Position numbers and translations under genes: made by a program. From assembly GCA_025359965.1 (NCBI GenBank), contig JANYDC010000111.1, forward strand, positions 1 to 64,000: 64,000 nucleotides of DNA, in the 5' to 3' direction. This document shows, in pieces, positions 44,101-53,460 of the stretch. The DNA is from Pedosphaera sp. Lineage in GTDB: Bacteria; Verrucomicrobiota; Verrucomicrobiia; Limisphaerales; SXQI01. Positions within the stretch are counted from its first letter, which is position 1. Each line of letters starts with the position of its first letter. The notes below the pieces were generated by a model. The model ran no database searches, was not told where the DNA came from, and saw only the letters and a list, made by a program, of their open reading frames with translations.

Positions 44101-45582
44101 GAACCGGATGGAACCATGCGCTTCCTCTACGTCAGCGCAGGCGTTGAACGATTATACGGCCTCCTTGCGGAGGATGTGCTGCAATCCTCCGGGCTGCTGT
44201 ACCAACAAATCGTTGAGGAGGATCGTGAGGCTGTGAGGGAGGCAGAAGAGAGGTCTTACCAATCAATGGGGATTTTCAGCGTAGTGGTCCGTTCCTTGCG
44301 GTCCGATGGGCAGATGCGCTGGGTTCATCTCTGCTCTGCGCCGCGGCGTCTCGATGACGGCCGCGTGGTCTGGGATGGCATCGCCGCCGATATTACCGAT
44401 CGCAAGGCCGCCGAGCTTCAAAAGGAACAAATGGAGGCGCAGTTGCGCCAGGCCCAAAAGCTTGAGTCCCTGGGCACTCTGGCCGGCGGCATAGCGCATG
44501 ATTTCAATAACATCCTCGGGGCCATCATCGTTTCCGCTGAGCTGGCCAAAATGGAGAACGAAGGTAATGCCGGCCTTCGGGAAGCACTCGAGCAGATCCT
44601 CAGTTCCAGTCAGCGCGCCGCAAGTCTCGTGCGTCAAATTCTTTCATTCAGCAGGCAGCGCCAGCCTGAGCTGAAATCCACCCAACTCGCCCCGGTTCTG
44701 GGCGAAGTGCTGCAGCTTCTGCGGTCCACGCTCCCTACGACCATAGAAATTCGCACCGACATTGAGGCGAACCTGCCCGATGTCCTCGTTGATTCCACCC
44801 AGTTGCACCAAGTTATTATGAACCTGTGTGCCAACGCAGCCTACGCCATGAAAGGCCGTCAGGGTTGTCTCTCCGTTAGTCTGCGAGCCATTACCTTGCC
44901 GGCTGATTCAGCCAAACCCCACAACCAACTTAAAACAGGCGATTACGTCCTCCTGCAAATTGCTGACAACGGCAGCGGCATTGAAGCTTCCGTGCTCAAA
45001 CGAATTTTCGAGCCGTTCTTCACTACCAAACCTCCCGGTGAAGGCACCGGGTTGGGCCTCGCTGTCGTTCATGGCATCATCCAGGACCACGAGGGTGTGA
45101 TCCTTGTTAAGAGTGAGCCTGGCTGCGGCTCCACCTTCAGCATCTATCTGCCTTCTGTCCACCCTCAACCTCAGGTCAAAACCGGGGATCCAGCCAGTCT
45201 TTCAGCCGGTAAAGGCGAACGTATCCTGTTTGTTGATGATGAACCCGCACTGGGAAGTCTGGCTGTCCGAACCATGACGCGCCTGGGATTCGTTCCTTCC
45301 GCCTTCACTTCGCCCGAACAAGCATGGCTGGCTGTTCAAAAAGAGCCCCATGCATTTTCTGTGATCATAACAGATCTAACCATGCCAGGCATGACTGGCA
45401 TCGATCTCGCCCGAAAAATCCGTTCCATCCTCCCCGTCGTGCCAATCATTTTGGCCACTGGTTACAGTGGTTCGCTTGCGCGGGAAACCCTCGATGAATT
45501 GAATATCTTTGATTTGGTTCAAAAACCCATGGATTTCCGGGCCCTAGCGTTGGTGGTCAGCCGCGCACTCCGCAAATCCTAA
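41149..45582 (+). CDS. One-protein two-component system with Reg_prop propeller (hybrid histidine kinase)
   Basis: This 1477-residue protein opens with a hydrophobic signal segment (about 42-60). About 660 residues of two-component-regulator-propeller repeats ([48 protein letters not shown]) form two periplasmic propellers. The Y_Y_Y domain (about 722-785) and a membrane span (about 793-812) follow. Inside the cell come two PAS domains (about 840-955 and 965-1090), HisKA with His1117 ([12 protein letters not shown]), HATPase (about 1225-1345) and a receiver domain (about 1357-1475) with the acceptor Asp near 1408 (IITDLTMPG). There is no DNA-binding AraC domain as in the Bacteroides polysaccharide sensors, so an outside partner is needed. 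It probably senses a polysaccharide fragment. Confidence 0.92.
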   Translation: MPLNISTDRSGAVRFMFCSVDSPQVPSRVPCPGCPSGSSLSMLAFLTALLFLFSVGLTLGQSSLLPPLVSSPREDDYLIKKWETDDGLPENSANAMVQTEDGYIWFATFGGLVRFDGIEFKVYDRSNTPELPGAGIVNLHLEPSGRMWVSTVTGLVTREGYRWTSYSATNGWTGNYVRTFSQGGGVLCLTSFDGKVFRAQNGVLQELPEPPGDKSGYFGHVESNGQIWLAQNGFFGFWDGQKWQASEHQAVVTNNFKVAGNGQDGSLMVFSNQKLLRFDRGTLISTVDFSEQLRDCWCLHDDHEGNAWIGTLREGLFSVSPSGGTRHYTAENGLAYPSLRFVFEDRERNIWAGGSGGGLIRLKKRAFFNYGVKEGLIEQVVKAVAEEAPGSILVGTYGRGLFRVRDGKVSPFVSERDAAFRFNSQCVLVDRQHRIWLGTFESGLHVFTGSAHQFIPPKESGGSNITALFEDSKGRIWVGGNTEVRVFEVGKTEQGQSNGSPAIPEVQSFAEDTADGTLWAANFKGLFHLVDGVWKEVQGHDGNGVKGVLCLRAEKGGVLWVGGAGVGLLRLKDGLWSTLSEQQGLPSRNIRGITDDGLGFWWLASNQGIIRVATRDVELAISGLSSIISCQAFDRSDGLASVECALGFQTTGIKDSHGRLWFSTLKGAAVVDPRVLPFNTNPPPVFIQQFSFKDSEGLDHTHGPQPVKVTPGSREMRVAFAGLSYTAPEKMKFAYRIDGINRDWVSIEGRSLQMVPPPPGNYVLRVKASNNDGVWNETGASLAFSVQPYLWQTVWFRALALAGLLGATSAGVWRAGRAKLHLQIERLQNKALLEKERARLASVLEATTDFVGFTDPDGKTLFLNRAGRRMVGLGETEDISDTRLSDFQPPYTVDILSREGVPAALKNGHWSGETALRDRSGREIAVLQVIVAHRRANGVLDFMSTVARDISERKIAENALREKEDRLRALGDNLPNGMVYQIIREPDGTMRFLYVSAGVERLYGLLAEDVLQSSGLLYQQIVEEDREAVREAEERSYQSMGIFSVVVRSLRSDGQMRWVHLCSAPRRLDDGRVVWDGIAADITDRKAAELQKEQMEAQLRQAQKLESLGTLAGGIAHDFNNILGAIIVSAELAKMENEGNAGLREALEQILSSSQRAASLVRQILSFSRQRQPELKSTQLAPVLGEVLQLLRSTLPTTIEIRTDIEANLPDVLVDSTQLHQVIMNLCANAAYAMKGRQGCLSVSLRAITLPADSAKPHNQLKTGDYVLLQIADNGSGIEASVLKRIFEPFFTTKPPGEGTGLGLAVVHGIIQDHEGVILVKSEPGCGSTFSIYLPSVHPQPQVKTGDPASLSAGKGERILFVDDEPALGSLAVRTMTRLGFVPSAFTSPEQAWLAVQKEPHAFSVIITDLTMPGMTGIDLARKIRSILPVVPIILATGYSGSLARETLDELNIFDLVQKPMDFRALALVVSRALRKS

Positions 45583-45652
45583 CCGCAATCCCATTCACGC
45601 CAATGATCTTTCCCGATCAACGCCGAAGGTACCGGTCAATGGTTTCAGTCCT

Positions 45653-46126
45653 CTAACCCCGATAAACCACCAGAACTCCGTAATCGCTCGTGGCGGTGCG
45701 GGCGTCCATCCCCACAACTGAATAATTGACCGTGGTGATACTGATGATGCTTTGCTCCCCGATTTTTTGCAGAAACGCGGTCACCACTGAGTCGAACAAA
45801 TCCTTTCCCACCTCCAAACATTCCGCACGACGGATCGTTTTGACGCGGATCATTGGTCCTGCCGCCTTGGCGGATGTACTGAGCGTCGGGGTTGCTTTTT
45901 GGATGAGGCTTTGAGTGGGGGCCTCGCTCACTGGCACTTTAAAATGCTTCTCCTCCTTCGCCATCGCCGTGGCCGCCATCGCTCCGGAAGTCTTTAAATT
46001 CACCGGATCAGCCACCGGAATGACTATTTTTCCATTGCACGACGGGCAGGATATTTCATTCCCGGCCAAAGTGGAGTCGGCTTCCAGTTGCTGTTTGCAA
46101 GTGGGACAAGTGAACAACACGTCCAT
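45653..46126 (-). CDS. Zinc-ribbon protein of unknown function
   Basis: The ATG at 46126 gives 157 residues and starts directly at the zinc ribbon: MDVLFTCPTCKQQLE then ISCPSCNGKIVIPV. A low-complexity Ala/Lys/Thr linker (about 45-95) leads to a compact C-terminal domain (about 97-157) with RVKTIRRAECLEVGKDLFDSVV and SIITTVNYSVVGMD-like strands. An upstream start at 46231 would add 35 residues rich in Gly, Pro and Lys that look non-coding. CPxC ribbons of this form appear on many Verrucomicrobia proteins. The gene is divergent from rsmD. Confidence 0.65.
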   Translation of the reverse strand: MDVLFTCPTCKQQLEADSTLAGNEISCPSCNGKIVIPVADPVNLKTSGAMAATAMAKEEKHFKVPVSEAPTQSLIQKATPTLSTSAKAAGPMIRVKTIRRAECLEVGKDLFDSVVTAFLQKIGEQSIISITTVNYSVVGMDARTATSDYGVLVVYRG

Positions 46127-46245
46127 AAAAGTGTGACTAGGTTGAATCTCATCGAACCCTATCCCTCGCCGCTTCCCCCCGCAAATGATTTTGACTCCCT
46201 GCATTCCCGCTTTCGGCGGCGGCTCGATCATGGCACTCTGGGGAT

Positions 46246-46875
46246 ATGCGAGTGAATGCAGGACAGGCGGGCGGGCGGATTCTAAGAGTGCCGAAGGGTT
46301 ATGACGTCCGTCCCACGCCGGACCTCGTCAAACAGGCCCTTTTTAACAGCATCCGTACGCGAGTGCCGGATGCGCGGGTGCTTGAGCTGTTTGGCGGCAG
46401 CGGAGCACTGAGTCTGGAAGCCGTCAGTCGCGGCGCCTTGCATGCCGTCTGCATCGAGCTCGCCCCTCGTCACGCCCGGATGATTCAGGAAAACGCACGC
46501 TCACTGGGGCTGCCCGTGGGCGCATTTGAACTTCGTACTCAGGATGTCTTCCTAGCCATCCCTCAACTCCACGCCGCAGGCCGGAAATTTGATCTCGTCC
46601 TCGCCGACCCCCCTTACGGCGAGAAAAACGTGGGCCGCCGTTCCACCTCCTTTGCCCAGAAAACCTTGGATAATCCCACACTGCCGGACTTGTTGGCCCC
46701 GGGCGGACGTCTATGTCTCGGCCACACCAAGCGCGACACCCTCGAAATCCCCCCACGCTGGCGCGAGGTCAAACTACTTAGGCACGGGGATTCCCACTTC
46801 CGAATTCTTGAAGTGGCAGACCCCTCTATTACCCCGATCTCAAGTGATGAACCCGCTGCGGAAAAGACTCCGTAA
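46246..46875 (+). CDS. rsmD: 16S rRNA (guanine-966-N2)-methyltransferase RsmD
   Basis: This 209-residue SAM enzyme methylates G966 of 16S rRNA. The N-terminal GGRILRVPKGYDVRPTPDLVKQALFN is the RsmD signature. The SAM site is VLELFGGSGALSLEAVSRGA, and the catalytic motif is LVLADPPYGEKN. The 25-residue C-terminal extension is not conserved. It starts with ATG, and the serine hydrolase gene follows on the same strand. Confidence 0.93.
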   Translation: MRVNAGQAGGRILRVPKGYDVRPTPDLVKQALFNSIRTRVPDARVLELFGGSGALSLEAVSRGALHAVCIELAPRHARMIQENARSLGLPVGAFELRTQDVFLAIPQLHAAGRKFDLVLADPPYGEKNVGRRSTSFAQKTLDNPTLPDLLAPGGRLCLGHTKRDTLEIPPRWREVKLLRHGDSHFRILEVADPSITPISSDEPAAEKTP

Positions 46876-46926
46876 CCCGCCATCCCTCACGCGACGGCTG
46901 CGTTAAATTGGTTCAATGAATAAGTG

Positions 46927-47826
46927 ATGAGAACATGCATGACTGTCATGATGGCACTGTGGGTTCATGGCTCATCCCTTCACGGAGCCAACCTTCAGCA
47001 GCGTCTAAACTCCGCCGTCGACGCCACCGTGGCTGAATTTTCCTCTCACGTCCTCCAAACCAATGAACTCGCTGCCAGCATTCGCTTCTGGCGTGAAGGC
47101 CAAGCGGTGGAACTCGCTCAGTACCGCGGTACCGAACCGATTTACCCTGCCAGCGTTGTGAAGCTGTTCTACCTTGCGGCGGCACATCGTTGGATGGAAG
47201 ACGGCAAACTGGCCGACACCCCCGAGCTTCGCCGGGCCATGCGGGATATGATCGTCGAATCCTACAACGATGCCACTCATTACATTCTCGACGCCATCAC
47301 CGGCACCACCAGCGGGCCGGAACTTCCGCCTTCAGAAATGAAAGCCTGGGTGCAGCGACGCAATGCCGTGAACCGTTACTACGCCGGGTTGGGCTACACC
47401 CACATCAATGTAAATCAGAAGCCATGGTGCGAGGGGCCTTATGGGCGCGATCGCCTTTTTGTTGGAGAGAAGTACGACAATCGGAATGTCCTCACCACCG
47501 AATCTGTCGCGCGGTTGTTGAAGGATATGGCTCAAGGCAAATCAGTCACCGCCCAGCGTAGCCAGGAAATGATGAAACTACTGGAGCGCGATTACACCGC
47601 CCCTATCACCGATCCCGAAGATCAAGCCCACGGTTTCAGCGCCCTTGCCCTCAAACCGGGTGCCAAACTTTGGTCAAAAGCCGGATGGACCAGCTCCACT
47701 CGTCACGATGCCGCCTACATCGAGTGGCCCGACGGCCGCCGAGCCGTGCTGGTGGTCTTCACCACCAATCACGCCAACGAACGCATGATCATCCCCTCAC
47801 TGTTGAAGCGGGTTATTGGCGAGTAA
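46927..47826 (+). CDS. Secreted class A beta-lactamase-like serine hydrolase
   Basis: This 299-residue protein has a signal peptide (MRTCMTVMMALWVHGSSLHGA). The nucleophile motif is ASVVKLF with Ser76 and Lys79. The second motif, SDN in classic enzymes, appears as SYNDATHYI, and the KTG box is SKAGWTSS. The Glu166 omega loop of true class A beta-lactamases cannot be recognised, so a peptidase or esterase role is as likely as resistance to beta-lactams. A GTG one codon upstream is an alternative start. It lies 51 bases after rsmD. Confidence 0.8.
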   Translation: MRTCMTVMMALWVHGSSLHGANLQQRLNSAVDATVAEFSSHVLQTNELAASIRFWREGQAVELAQYRGTEPIYPASVVKLFYLAAAHRWMEDGKLADTPELRRAMRDMIVESYNDATHYILDAITGTTSGPELPPSEMKAWVQRRNAVNRYYAGLGYTHINVNQKPWCEGPYGRDRLFVGEKYDNRNVLTTESVARLLKDMAQGKSVTAQRSQEMMKLLERDYTAPITDPEDQAHGFSALALKPGAKLWSKAGWTSSTRHDAAYIEWPDGRRAVLVVFTTNHANERMIIPSLLKRVIGE

Positions 47827-47943
47827 CCTAGCCCGCCCTTATGCCGGATTCATCCGCTGGTGGCTGATGGCAACTTGAACGGCTTGGCTTGTGGCATGCC
47901 TCAGACCTTTTACCTCGCCAGAGAGACGCCAAACAGCGAAAGT

Positions 47944-48657
47944 ATGGAGATGTTCGATGTCATCCCCCGCGAAACCACCCTTGCCAGCCGTGTGACGGTG
48001 CAAGTCGAGAAAATGATACTCGATTCCCACCTCCAACCCGGCGATCGACTGCCCGCCGAGCGCGAATTAGCCGCCCAATTCGGTGTCAGCCGCACCGTGG
48101 TTCGCGAGGCGGTGCGTGCCCTTATGGCCAAAGGCATGGTGGAAGTGCGCCAAGGCAGTGGCACCATCATCCGCACTCCTACTGCCTCCGCCCTCGTTCA
48201 GCCCATGACCATGCTCATGCGCGGCGGCCAAAAAGAACTGGACTACCCCAAAGTGGCCGAGGTGCGCCGATTGATTGAAGTCGAGATTGCTGGTTTGGCT
48301 GCGGAGCGTCGCACCATTGAGGATATCCACAGCATGGAGACCATTTTGGCCGGCATTAATAAAGCCCGTCTTACCTGCGAAGATTTCGTCGATTGGGACA
48401 TCGCCTTTCACGCTGCACTGGCCAAAGCCACCGCAAACGAACTGCTGGGCGTACTGCTTGAATCAGTTTCATCCGTCCTCCGGCAGATTCGTGAGTTGGG
48501 CTACAAGGTCAAAGGCACACCTGATCGCGCACTATCCTTCCACAAGTCCATCCTCGAACAAGTCAAACTGGGGAGCGTGAAAGGTGCCCGCGCCGCCATG
48601 GAAGCACATCTTGAAGAAAGTGCGGAAACCGTCCGGGGGGTGAGGAGAAATCCTTGA
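47944..48657 (+). CDS. FadR-type GntR-family transcriptional regulator
   Basis: The likely start at 47944 gives 237 residues; upstream starts at 47860 or 47896 would add sequence without homology. The winged helix (about 12-78) contains LPAERELAAQFGVSRTVVREAVRAL and the wing VEVRQGSGTIIR. The C-terminal FCD effector domain has VRRLIEVEIAGLAAERR, FVDWDIAFHAALAKATAN and FHKSILEQVKLGSVKGARAAMEAHL, with the Asp and two His residues that bind a metal in this family. FCD regulators usually answer to small organic acids. No obvious catabolic target gene lies adjacent; the CDP-sugar locus begins 242 bases downstream. Confidence 0.9.
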   Translation: MEMFDVIPRETTLASRVTVQVEKMILDSHLQPGDRLPAERELAAQFGVSRTVVREAVRALMAKGMVEVRQGSGTIIRTPTASALVQPMTMLMRGGQKELDYPKVAEVRRLIEVEIAGLAAERRTIEDIHSMETILAGINKARLTCEDFVDWDIAFHAALAKATANELLGVLLESVSSVLRQIRELGYKVKGTPDRALSFHKSILEQVKLGSVKGARAAMEAHLEESAETVRGVRRNP

Positions 48658-48899
48658 AATTGCTGGACATTTCAAGCGCGTGCTCTGAAAAGTAACAATT
48701 TTTTGTATTCCAAGTTTTCGATCAAGTAAGGCAGGAATTAATGCTTGGAGTTTTCGTTTCCACCTATTGCAACCGCAAAGTTCTGGGATGGCTGCTTTTG
48801 CCTTTCATGACCCGTTGAGGTTGTGTTTTCGCTTTGCTTTTATGTTGATCCTTCGTAGATTTGCTCTCATCAATTTGCAATTCTCGCTCCAATAATACG

Positions 48900-49673
48900 A
48901 TGAAGGTGGTCATTTTGTGCGGTGGCTTGGGAACACGCCTACGGGAAGAAACAGAGTTCAGGCCAAAGCCCATGGTCCCCATCGGAGGGAGGCCAATTCT
49001 TTGGCATATCATGAAGATTTATGCCCAGCACGGGCATAAGGATTTCGTGCTTTGCCTGGGGTACAAGGGGGAGGTAATCAAGGATTACTTCCGCAACTAC
49101 CATTGGAACACCAGTGATGTGACCCTCAAGCTGGGCAAAACCCCGAAAACGATTTACCTCACCCAGCACGACGAGGAAGATTGGACTGTGACTTTGGTGG
49201 ATACCGGGCAGGAAACACAAACCGGTGGACGATTGAAGCGGGCCTTAAAACACGTCGACGGCGACACCTTCCTTTTGACTTATGGTGATGGGGTGACCAA
49301 CAGCGACATCAATAAGTCGATCGAATTTCACAAAAGCCACGGCGCAATTGCCACCGTGACTGCAGTGCAGCCGAGCGGGCGATTTGGAGAGTTGGCAATC
49401 GACGGCCAAACCATCACTGCTTTTCGGGAAAAGCCCGAACGCGAATCTGCTTATATCAGCGGAGGCTTTTTTGTATTGGACCGTCAAATCGAAAAGTATC
49501 TTGATGGTGATACCTGTGTGCTTGAGCAAAAGCCTTTGGAGCAATTGACTCAGGAGGGCCAGTTGAGGGCTTATTGCCATCAGGGCTTTTGGCAGTGTAT
49601 GGATACCGCGCGGGAGCAGGAATTGTTAAACCGGATGTGGAACGCTGGCAATGCCCCTTGGAAAACATGGTGA
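48900..49673 (+). CDS. rfbF: Glucose-1-phosphate cytidylyltransferase
   Basis: This 257-residue nucleotidyltransferase makes CDP-glucose from CTP and glucose-1-phosphate. The start at the ATG 48900 gives the standard N-terminus MKVVILCGGLGTRLREET with the GGLGTR signature, followed by the substrate-binding KPMVPIGGRPILWHIM. Further motifs are FVLCLGYKGEVIKDYF, LLTYGDGVTN and GRFGELAIDG. It is the first gene of a long, close-packed locus, with rfbG 3 bases behind it. The 242 bases upstream are AT-rich with no clear promoter match. Confidence 0.95.
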   Translation: MKVVILCGGLGTRLREETEFRPKPMVPIGGRPILWHIMKIYAQHGHKDFVLCLGYKGEVIKDYFRNYHWNTSDVTLKLGKTPKTIYLTQHDEEDWTVTLVDTGQETQTGGRLKRALKHVDGDTFLLTYGDGVTNSDINKSIEFHKSHGAIATVTAVQPSGRFGELAIDGQTITAFREKPERESAYISGGFFVLDRQIEKYLDGDTCVLEQKPLEQLTQEGQLRAYCHQGFWQCMDTAREQELLNRMWNAGNAPWKTW

Positions 49674-49676
49674 TGC

Positions 49677-50786
49677 ATGTTTGATGGCTTCTATCGCGAT
49701 AAACGCATTCTTGTCACCGGCCACACCGGTTTCAAAGGAGGCTGGCTTTCGTTGTGGTTAAAGCAACTCGGAGCCTCGGTATGGGGTGCCGGATTGCCTG
49801 CGCCCACGACACCTAGTTTGCATGAGTTGATTCGCACCCACGCTTTTGCTGGTGACATTCATTGCGACGTCAGTCAATTTGGACAGGTCGAGGCCGCAAT
49901 TGCTGAGTCGAGGCCCAATTTAATTTTCCACATGGCGGCTCAACCCCTCGTGCGCCGTTCCTACGCCGAGCCATTGGATACGTTGATGACCAATGCCATT
50001 GGGACTGCTCATTTGCTCGAAGCGGTTCGTCGGTCTGAATCTCCATGTTCTGTAGTAGTCATCACCACTGACAAGTGCTATGAGAACCAAAACTGGGACC
50101 ACGGCTATCGCGAATCCGATCCGCTGGGAGGACACGATGTCTATTCAATGAGCAAGGCGGCGGCCGAACTCATTGTTCAATCCTGGCGAAAATCGTTTTT
50201 TCAACCCAATCCAAAGCTGGGTCCCGTAGCCACTGCCCGAGCGGGCAATGTCATCGGTGGTGGGGATTACGCGGAGGATCGAATTGTGCCCGATTGTGTT
50301 CGGGCCCTGCTCGGCCAACAGCCGATTCGCGTGCGTAATCCAGCCGCTACCCGTCCGTGGCAGCATGTCCTTGATTGCTTGAGCGGTTACCTTTGGTTGG
50401 GGGCTCGCCTAACTCAGGGCGGAAAAAATTCCTCGCTTGCGGGAGCTTTTAATTTTGGTCCCGGTGTCCAGGCCAATGTGCCTGTCAGGGATTTGGTGGA
50501 GGCCATTCTGAAGCACTGGCCGGGGCGCTGGGAGCAGATGGGTGATGGAAATGCCCCGCACGAAGCAAGCAAACTCAACCTCGCCATCGACAAGGCGGCG
50601 GCCCAGCTCCAATGGTTTCCCACCTGGGATTTTCGAGAAGCGATCGAGCAAACCGTCGTCTGGTATCATCAGCGTCATGCGGCATCGAATCCCGACATGT
50701 TGGCTTACAGTTTGGCCCAAATTGATACCTTCACCAGCGCAGCCAAAACCAAAAGGCTCGCGTGGACCAAAGCACCCTCCTCATGA
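49677..50786 (+). CDS. rfbG: CDP-glucose 4,6-dehydratase
   Basis: This 369-residue extended short-chain dehydrogenase converts CDP-glucose to CDP-4-keto-6-deoxyglucose. The NAD site is GHTGFKG (15-21). The catalytic triad is Thr131-Asp132-Lys133 (ITTDKCYEN) and Tyr156-x3-Lys160 (VYSMSKAAAE). RPWQHVLDCLSGYL and NFGPG are conserved in the family. It provides the keto sugar for all later genes of the cluster. Its stop overlaps the next start (ATGA). Confidence 0.96.
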   Translation: MFDGFYRDKRILVTGHTGFKGGWLSLWLKQLGASVWGAGLPAPTTPSLHELIRTHAFAGDIHCDVSQFGQVEAAIAESRPNLIFHMAAQPLVRRSYAEPLDTLMTNAIGTAHLLEAVRRSESPCSVVVITTDKCYENQNWDHGYRESDPLGGHDVYSMSKAAAELIVQSWRKSFFQPNPKLGPVATARAGNVIGGGDYAEDRIVPDCVRALLGQQPIRVRNPAATRPWQHVLDCLSGYLWLGARLTQGGKNSSLAGAFNFGPGVQANVPVRDLVEAILKHWPGRWEQMGDGNAPHEASKLNLAIDKAAAQLQWFPTWDFREAIEQTVVWYHQRHAASNPDMLAYSLAQIDTFTSAAKTKRLAWTKAPSS

Positions 50787-52012
50787 GTGATTCCTTCCAT
50801 TGCCGGTCATGCGGCGGCTCCAACGGGAAAATGATTCTCGATCTCGGCAATCAACCACTGGCGAACAATCTTCTTCGTTCCGAGAATCTGGGCCAACCCG
50901 AGCCACGCTTCCCGTTGCGTCTGTCAATTTGTCATTCGTGCTGGTTACTTCAAATATTGGACACGGTTCCGCCGGTCGAACTATTCTCCGAGTATCTTTA
51001 TTTCTCGTCGTTCTCTGAGACTCTTCTTGCCCATGCAAAGGCTTCGGCAATCAAGCATATCGGGGAGTTTGAGTTGACTCCGAAAAGTTTCGTGGTCGAA
51101 GTTGCCAGCAACGACGGTTATCTGCTGCAAAATTTTTCCAAGGCCGGCATTCCCTGTCTCGGCGTTGAACCAGCGGCAAACATTGCCAAAGTGGCTGTCG
51201 AGAAGGGAATTGCCACTCTTGTTGATTTTTTTGGCGAAAAAACCGCACGGAGCATTGTCTCATCGCATGGAAAGGCGGATTTGATTTTGGGCAACAATGT
51301 GTTCGCTCACGCACCTCTCGTGAACGATTTTGTTTCGGGCCTTAAAGGCCTGCTCGGCAATGATGGTCGTGTGGTGTTGGAGTTTCCCTATGGGGTGGAT
51401 TTGATCGAGCACACTGAGTTCGACACGATTTACCACGAACACGTTTTTTATTTCACGCTGACGGCTTTGATACCCCTCTTTGCCCGGCATGGCTTGGCCG
51501 TGTTTCATGTTGAACGCCTGACCATTCATGGCGGTTCCTTGCGTGTTTTTACTTGCCACGAAAGTGCTTATCCAATCAGAGCTTCGGTAAGGAAACTTCT
51601 GCGGGAGGAAGAGGACAGAGGAATCAAGTCATCATCCTACTATGAGGGGTTTACAGCCCAGGTTCTCAGCATCAAAAACGATTTGTGCGCTCTGTTGAAA
51701 AACCTCAAGAGCGATGGAAAGTCGATTGCCGCCTACGGTGCTTCTGCCAAGGGAAGCACTCTGTTGAATTTTTTCGGATTGGGTCGAGAGACTCTTGATT
51801 TCGTAGCGGATCGGAGCACCTATAAACAGGGAAGGTTCACTCCAGGAACGCACATACCCATCGCGGGTTCTGAGGAACTTGTTTTGCGCCAACCGGATTA
51901 TACGCTGCTGCTCACTTGGAATTTTGCCGAGGAAATCCTTAGGCAGCAACAAGCCTACCGTGATCGTGGTGGAAAATTTATCGTTCCGATTCCAATCGTC
52001 AGAGAGGTTTGA
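50783..52012 (+). CDS. Sugar C-methyltransferase (zinc-ribbon, SAM, Methyltransf_14 type), first copy
   Basis: This 409-residue protein starts at the ATG that overlaps the rfbG stop. The three-part layout is that of nucleotide-sugar C-methyltransferases such as TylC3 or NovU. A zinc ribbon carries Cys7, Cys10, Cys50 and Cys53. The SAM domain (about 100-200) has VVEVASNDGYLL and NVFAHAPLVNDF. A C-terminal domain follows with IAAYGASAKGSTLLNFFGL and DRSTYKQGRFTPGTHIPI. The usual target is C3 or C5 of a 4-keto-6-deoxysugar, here most likely the product of rfbG. The position cannot be decided from sequence. Confidence 0.9.
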   Translation: MSDSFHCRSCGGSNGKMILDLGNQPLANNLLRSENLGQPEPRFPLRLSICHSCWLLQILDTVPPVELFSEYLYFSSFSETLLAHAKASAIKHIGEFELTPKSFVVEVASNDGYLLQNFSKAGIPCLGVEPAANIAKVAVEKGIATLVDFFGEKTARSIVSSHGKADLILGNNVFAHAPLVNDFVSGLKGLLGNDGRVVLEFPYGVDLIEHTEFDTIYHEHVFYFTLTALIPLFARHGLAVFHVERLTIHGGSLRVFTCHESAYPIRASVRKLLREEEDRGIKSSSYYEGFTAQVLSIKNDLCALLKNLKSDGKSIAAYGASAKGSTLLNFFGLGRETLDFVADRSTYKQGRFTPGTHIPIAGSEELVLRQPDYTLLLTWNFAEEILRQQQAYRDRGGKFIVPIPIVREV

Positions 52013-52015
52013 CTC

Positions 52016-52546
52016 ATGAAAGCCATTGAGACCTCATTGGCGGGTGTTTGGTTGCTCGAATTGGATACGAAGCAGGATGAGCGCGGTTTTTTGGTCCGGA
52101 CTTACTGCGAGAAAACTTTTGCTGCTTTGGGGCTGAATACTCAATGGCCTCAGTGCAATCTTACTCTCACCACGAAAAAGGGGATGCTTCGGGGAATGCA
52201 CTATCAGTCAGATCCTCATTCGGAGATTAAGTTGGTTCGCTGTGCGGCTGGGGCTATTTATGATGTGGTACTGGATGTGCGCCCGGATTCGGTGACTTAC
52301 GGCAAATGGGAGGGATTTGACCTGCGGGCTGGCGAGTTCAAATCTCTTTATATCCCCGGAGGCTTTGCCCACGGCTTTCAGTGTCTTGAGGACGACTGCC
52401 AGGTTTTTTATCAAATGTCGGAGTTTTACCATCCCGAGCTGACTCGTGGGGTGCGTTGGGATGACCCAAACTGCAAGATAAAATGGCCTATCGCCAATCC
52501 GTTCGTTTCCCAACGGGACAGTGATCTGCCGTTACTTACATCGTGA
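52016..52546 (+). CDS. dTDP-4-keto-6-deoxyhexose 3,5-epimerase-like protein
   Basis: This 176-residue cupin of the RfbC/RmlC family has the family residues His62 (GMHYQS) as general base, Lys72, His119 (GFAHGF) and Tyr132 (FYQMSEFYHP). The N-terminal GVWLLELDTKQDERGFLVRTYC matches the family. In this context the substrate is expected to be a CDP-bound, possibly C-methylated 4-keto sugar. Tyr132 is typical of full 3,5-epimerases, but 3- or 5-only activity is possible. It starts 3 bases after the methyltransferase and overlaps the next gene by four bases. Confidence 0.9.
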   Translation: MKAIETSLAGVWLLELDTKQDERGFLVRTYCEKTFAALGLNTQWPQCNLTLTTKKGMLRGMHYQSDPHSEIKLVRCAAGAIYDVVLDVRPDSVTYGKWEGFDLRAGEFKSLYIPGGFAHGFQCLEDDCQVFYQMSEFYHPELTRGVRWDDPNCKIKWPIANPFVSQRDSDLPLLTS

Positions 52547-53460
52547 AGAAAGTCCTGATTACAGGTGCGTCAGGCTTTATTGGCTCTGCACTGGTGCAGG
52601 AAGCCTTGGCGAGGGGATGGTCCGTGGCTGGATTGGTCCGTCCGGATAAAATCTTGAGCATGAAAAACCGGCATCCAGACGGTGCTTTATGGTTTTCGGG
52701 AAGTTTGGAGGATGTTCCTTGGGGTGCGATAAACTCGTTTGCCCCTGATATTTGCATTCATTCTGCGTGGATCTCCACTCCTGGCCAATACTTGGATTCC
52801 CCGATCAACACTCAACTGGTTGAATTGAGCCTCGATTTCCTGCGTAAAGCCTGGCAGAACGGGATCGGCTACAGTGTTGTGCTTGGAACCTGTATCGAAT
52901 ACGATTCGACCACCGGCAAGGTTTTGGATGAGTGCGCCACTCCGGTGACCCCAATTTCTCTCTACGCCCAATCCAAGAATTTGTTGCGACTGGCTTTGGA
53001 GGAAGAGCTAGTCCCCTTGGGGATGAAATTGTGCTGGGGCAGGGTGTTTTATCCGTATGGCGCAGGAGAACATCCAAAGAGATTATGCACCTCAACCATG
53101 CGGAGGCTGCATAAGGGGGAAGATATCGTATTATCTACCCCCGATAGCTCAAAGGACTACATCGAGATTCGTGACTTGGCCAACGCGATCGCCACCGTCG
53201 CTGATCAACAGGCAACTGGAGTGATGAATTTAGGCACGGGGAGCGCGACGACTGTTTTTGAAATGGCTTCTGCAATCGGCAGGCTGATGGGGAAAACGGA
53301 ATTGATCAAGAGAGCGGGCGCAATTTCTCCTGACCCTTATCCATTCATGGTGGCCGACAGCACCAGATTGCGCGCCACTGGCTGGAAGCCTCGAATCAAT
53401 CTCGATGATGGTTTGCTTGATCTATTGGAGAGTATTAATCTCGGGGACGAACTCAAATGA
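52543..53460 (+). CDS. NAD-dependent epimerase/dehydratase, probable 4-ketoreductase
   Basis: This 305-residue extended SDR has the Rossmann motif LITGASGFIGS (Gly8, Gly11, Gly14), the catalytic Thr116, Tyr141 and Lys145 (YAQSK), and the conserved RVFYPYG and NLGTGS segments. Size and context suggest reduction of the C4 ketone of the CDP-sugar, the last step before transfer, as done by RfbS/RfbJ-type enzymes. Translation starts at GTG inside the stop of the epimerase gene. A second epimerase role cannot be excluded. Confidence 0.82.
   Translation: MKKVLITGASGFIGSALVQEALARGWSVAGLVRPDKILSMKNRHPDGALWFSGSLEDVPWGAINSFAPDICIHSAWISTPGQYLDSPINTQLVELSLDFLRKAWQNGIGYSVVLGTCIEYDSTTGKVLDECATPVTPISLYAQSKNLLRLALEEELVPLGMKLCWGRVFYPYGAGEHPKRLCTSTMRRLHKGEDIVLSTPDSSKDYIEIRDLANAIATVADQQATGVMNLGTGSATTVFEMASAIGRLMGKTELIKRAGAISPDPYPFMVADSTRLRATGWKPRINLDDGLLDLLESINLGDELK

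Noticed and set aside
48658-48899. A promoter for rfbF in the AT-rich gap
   Set aside because: Several TTG-like and TATGTT-like hexamers occur, but none has acceptable spacing, so no site is called.
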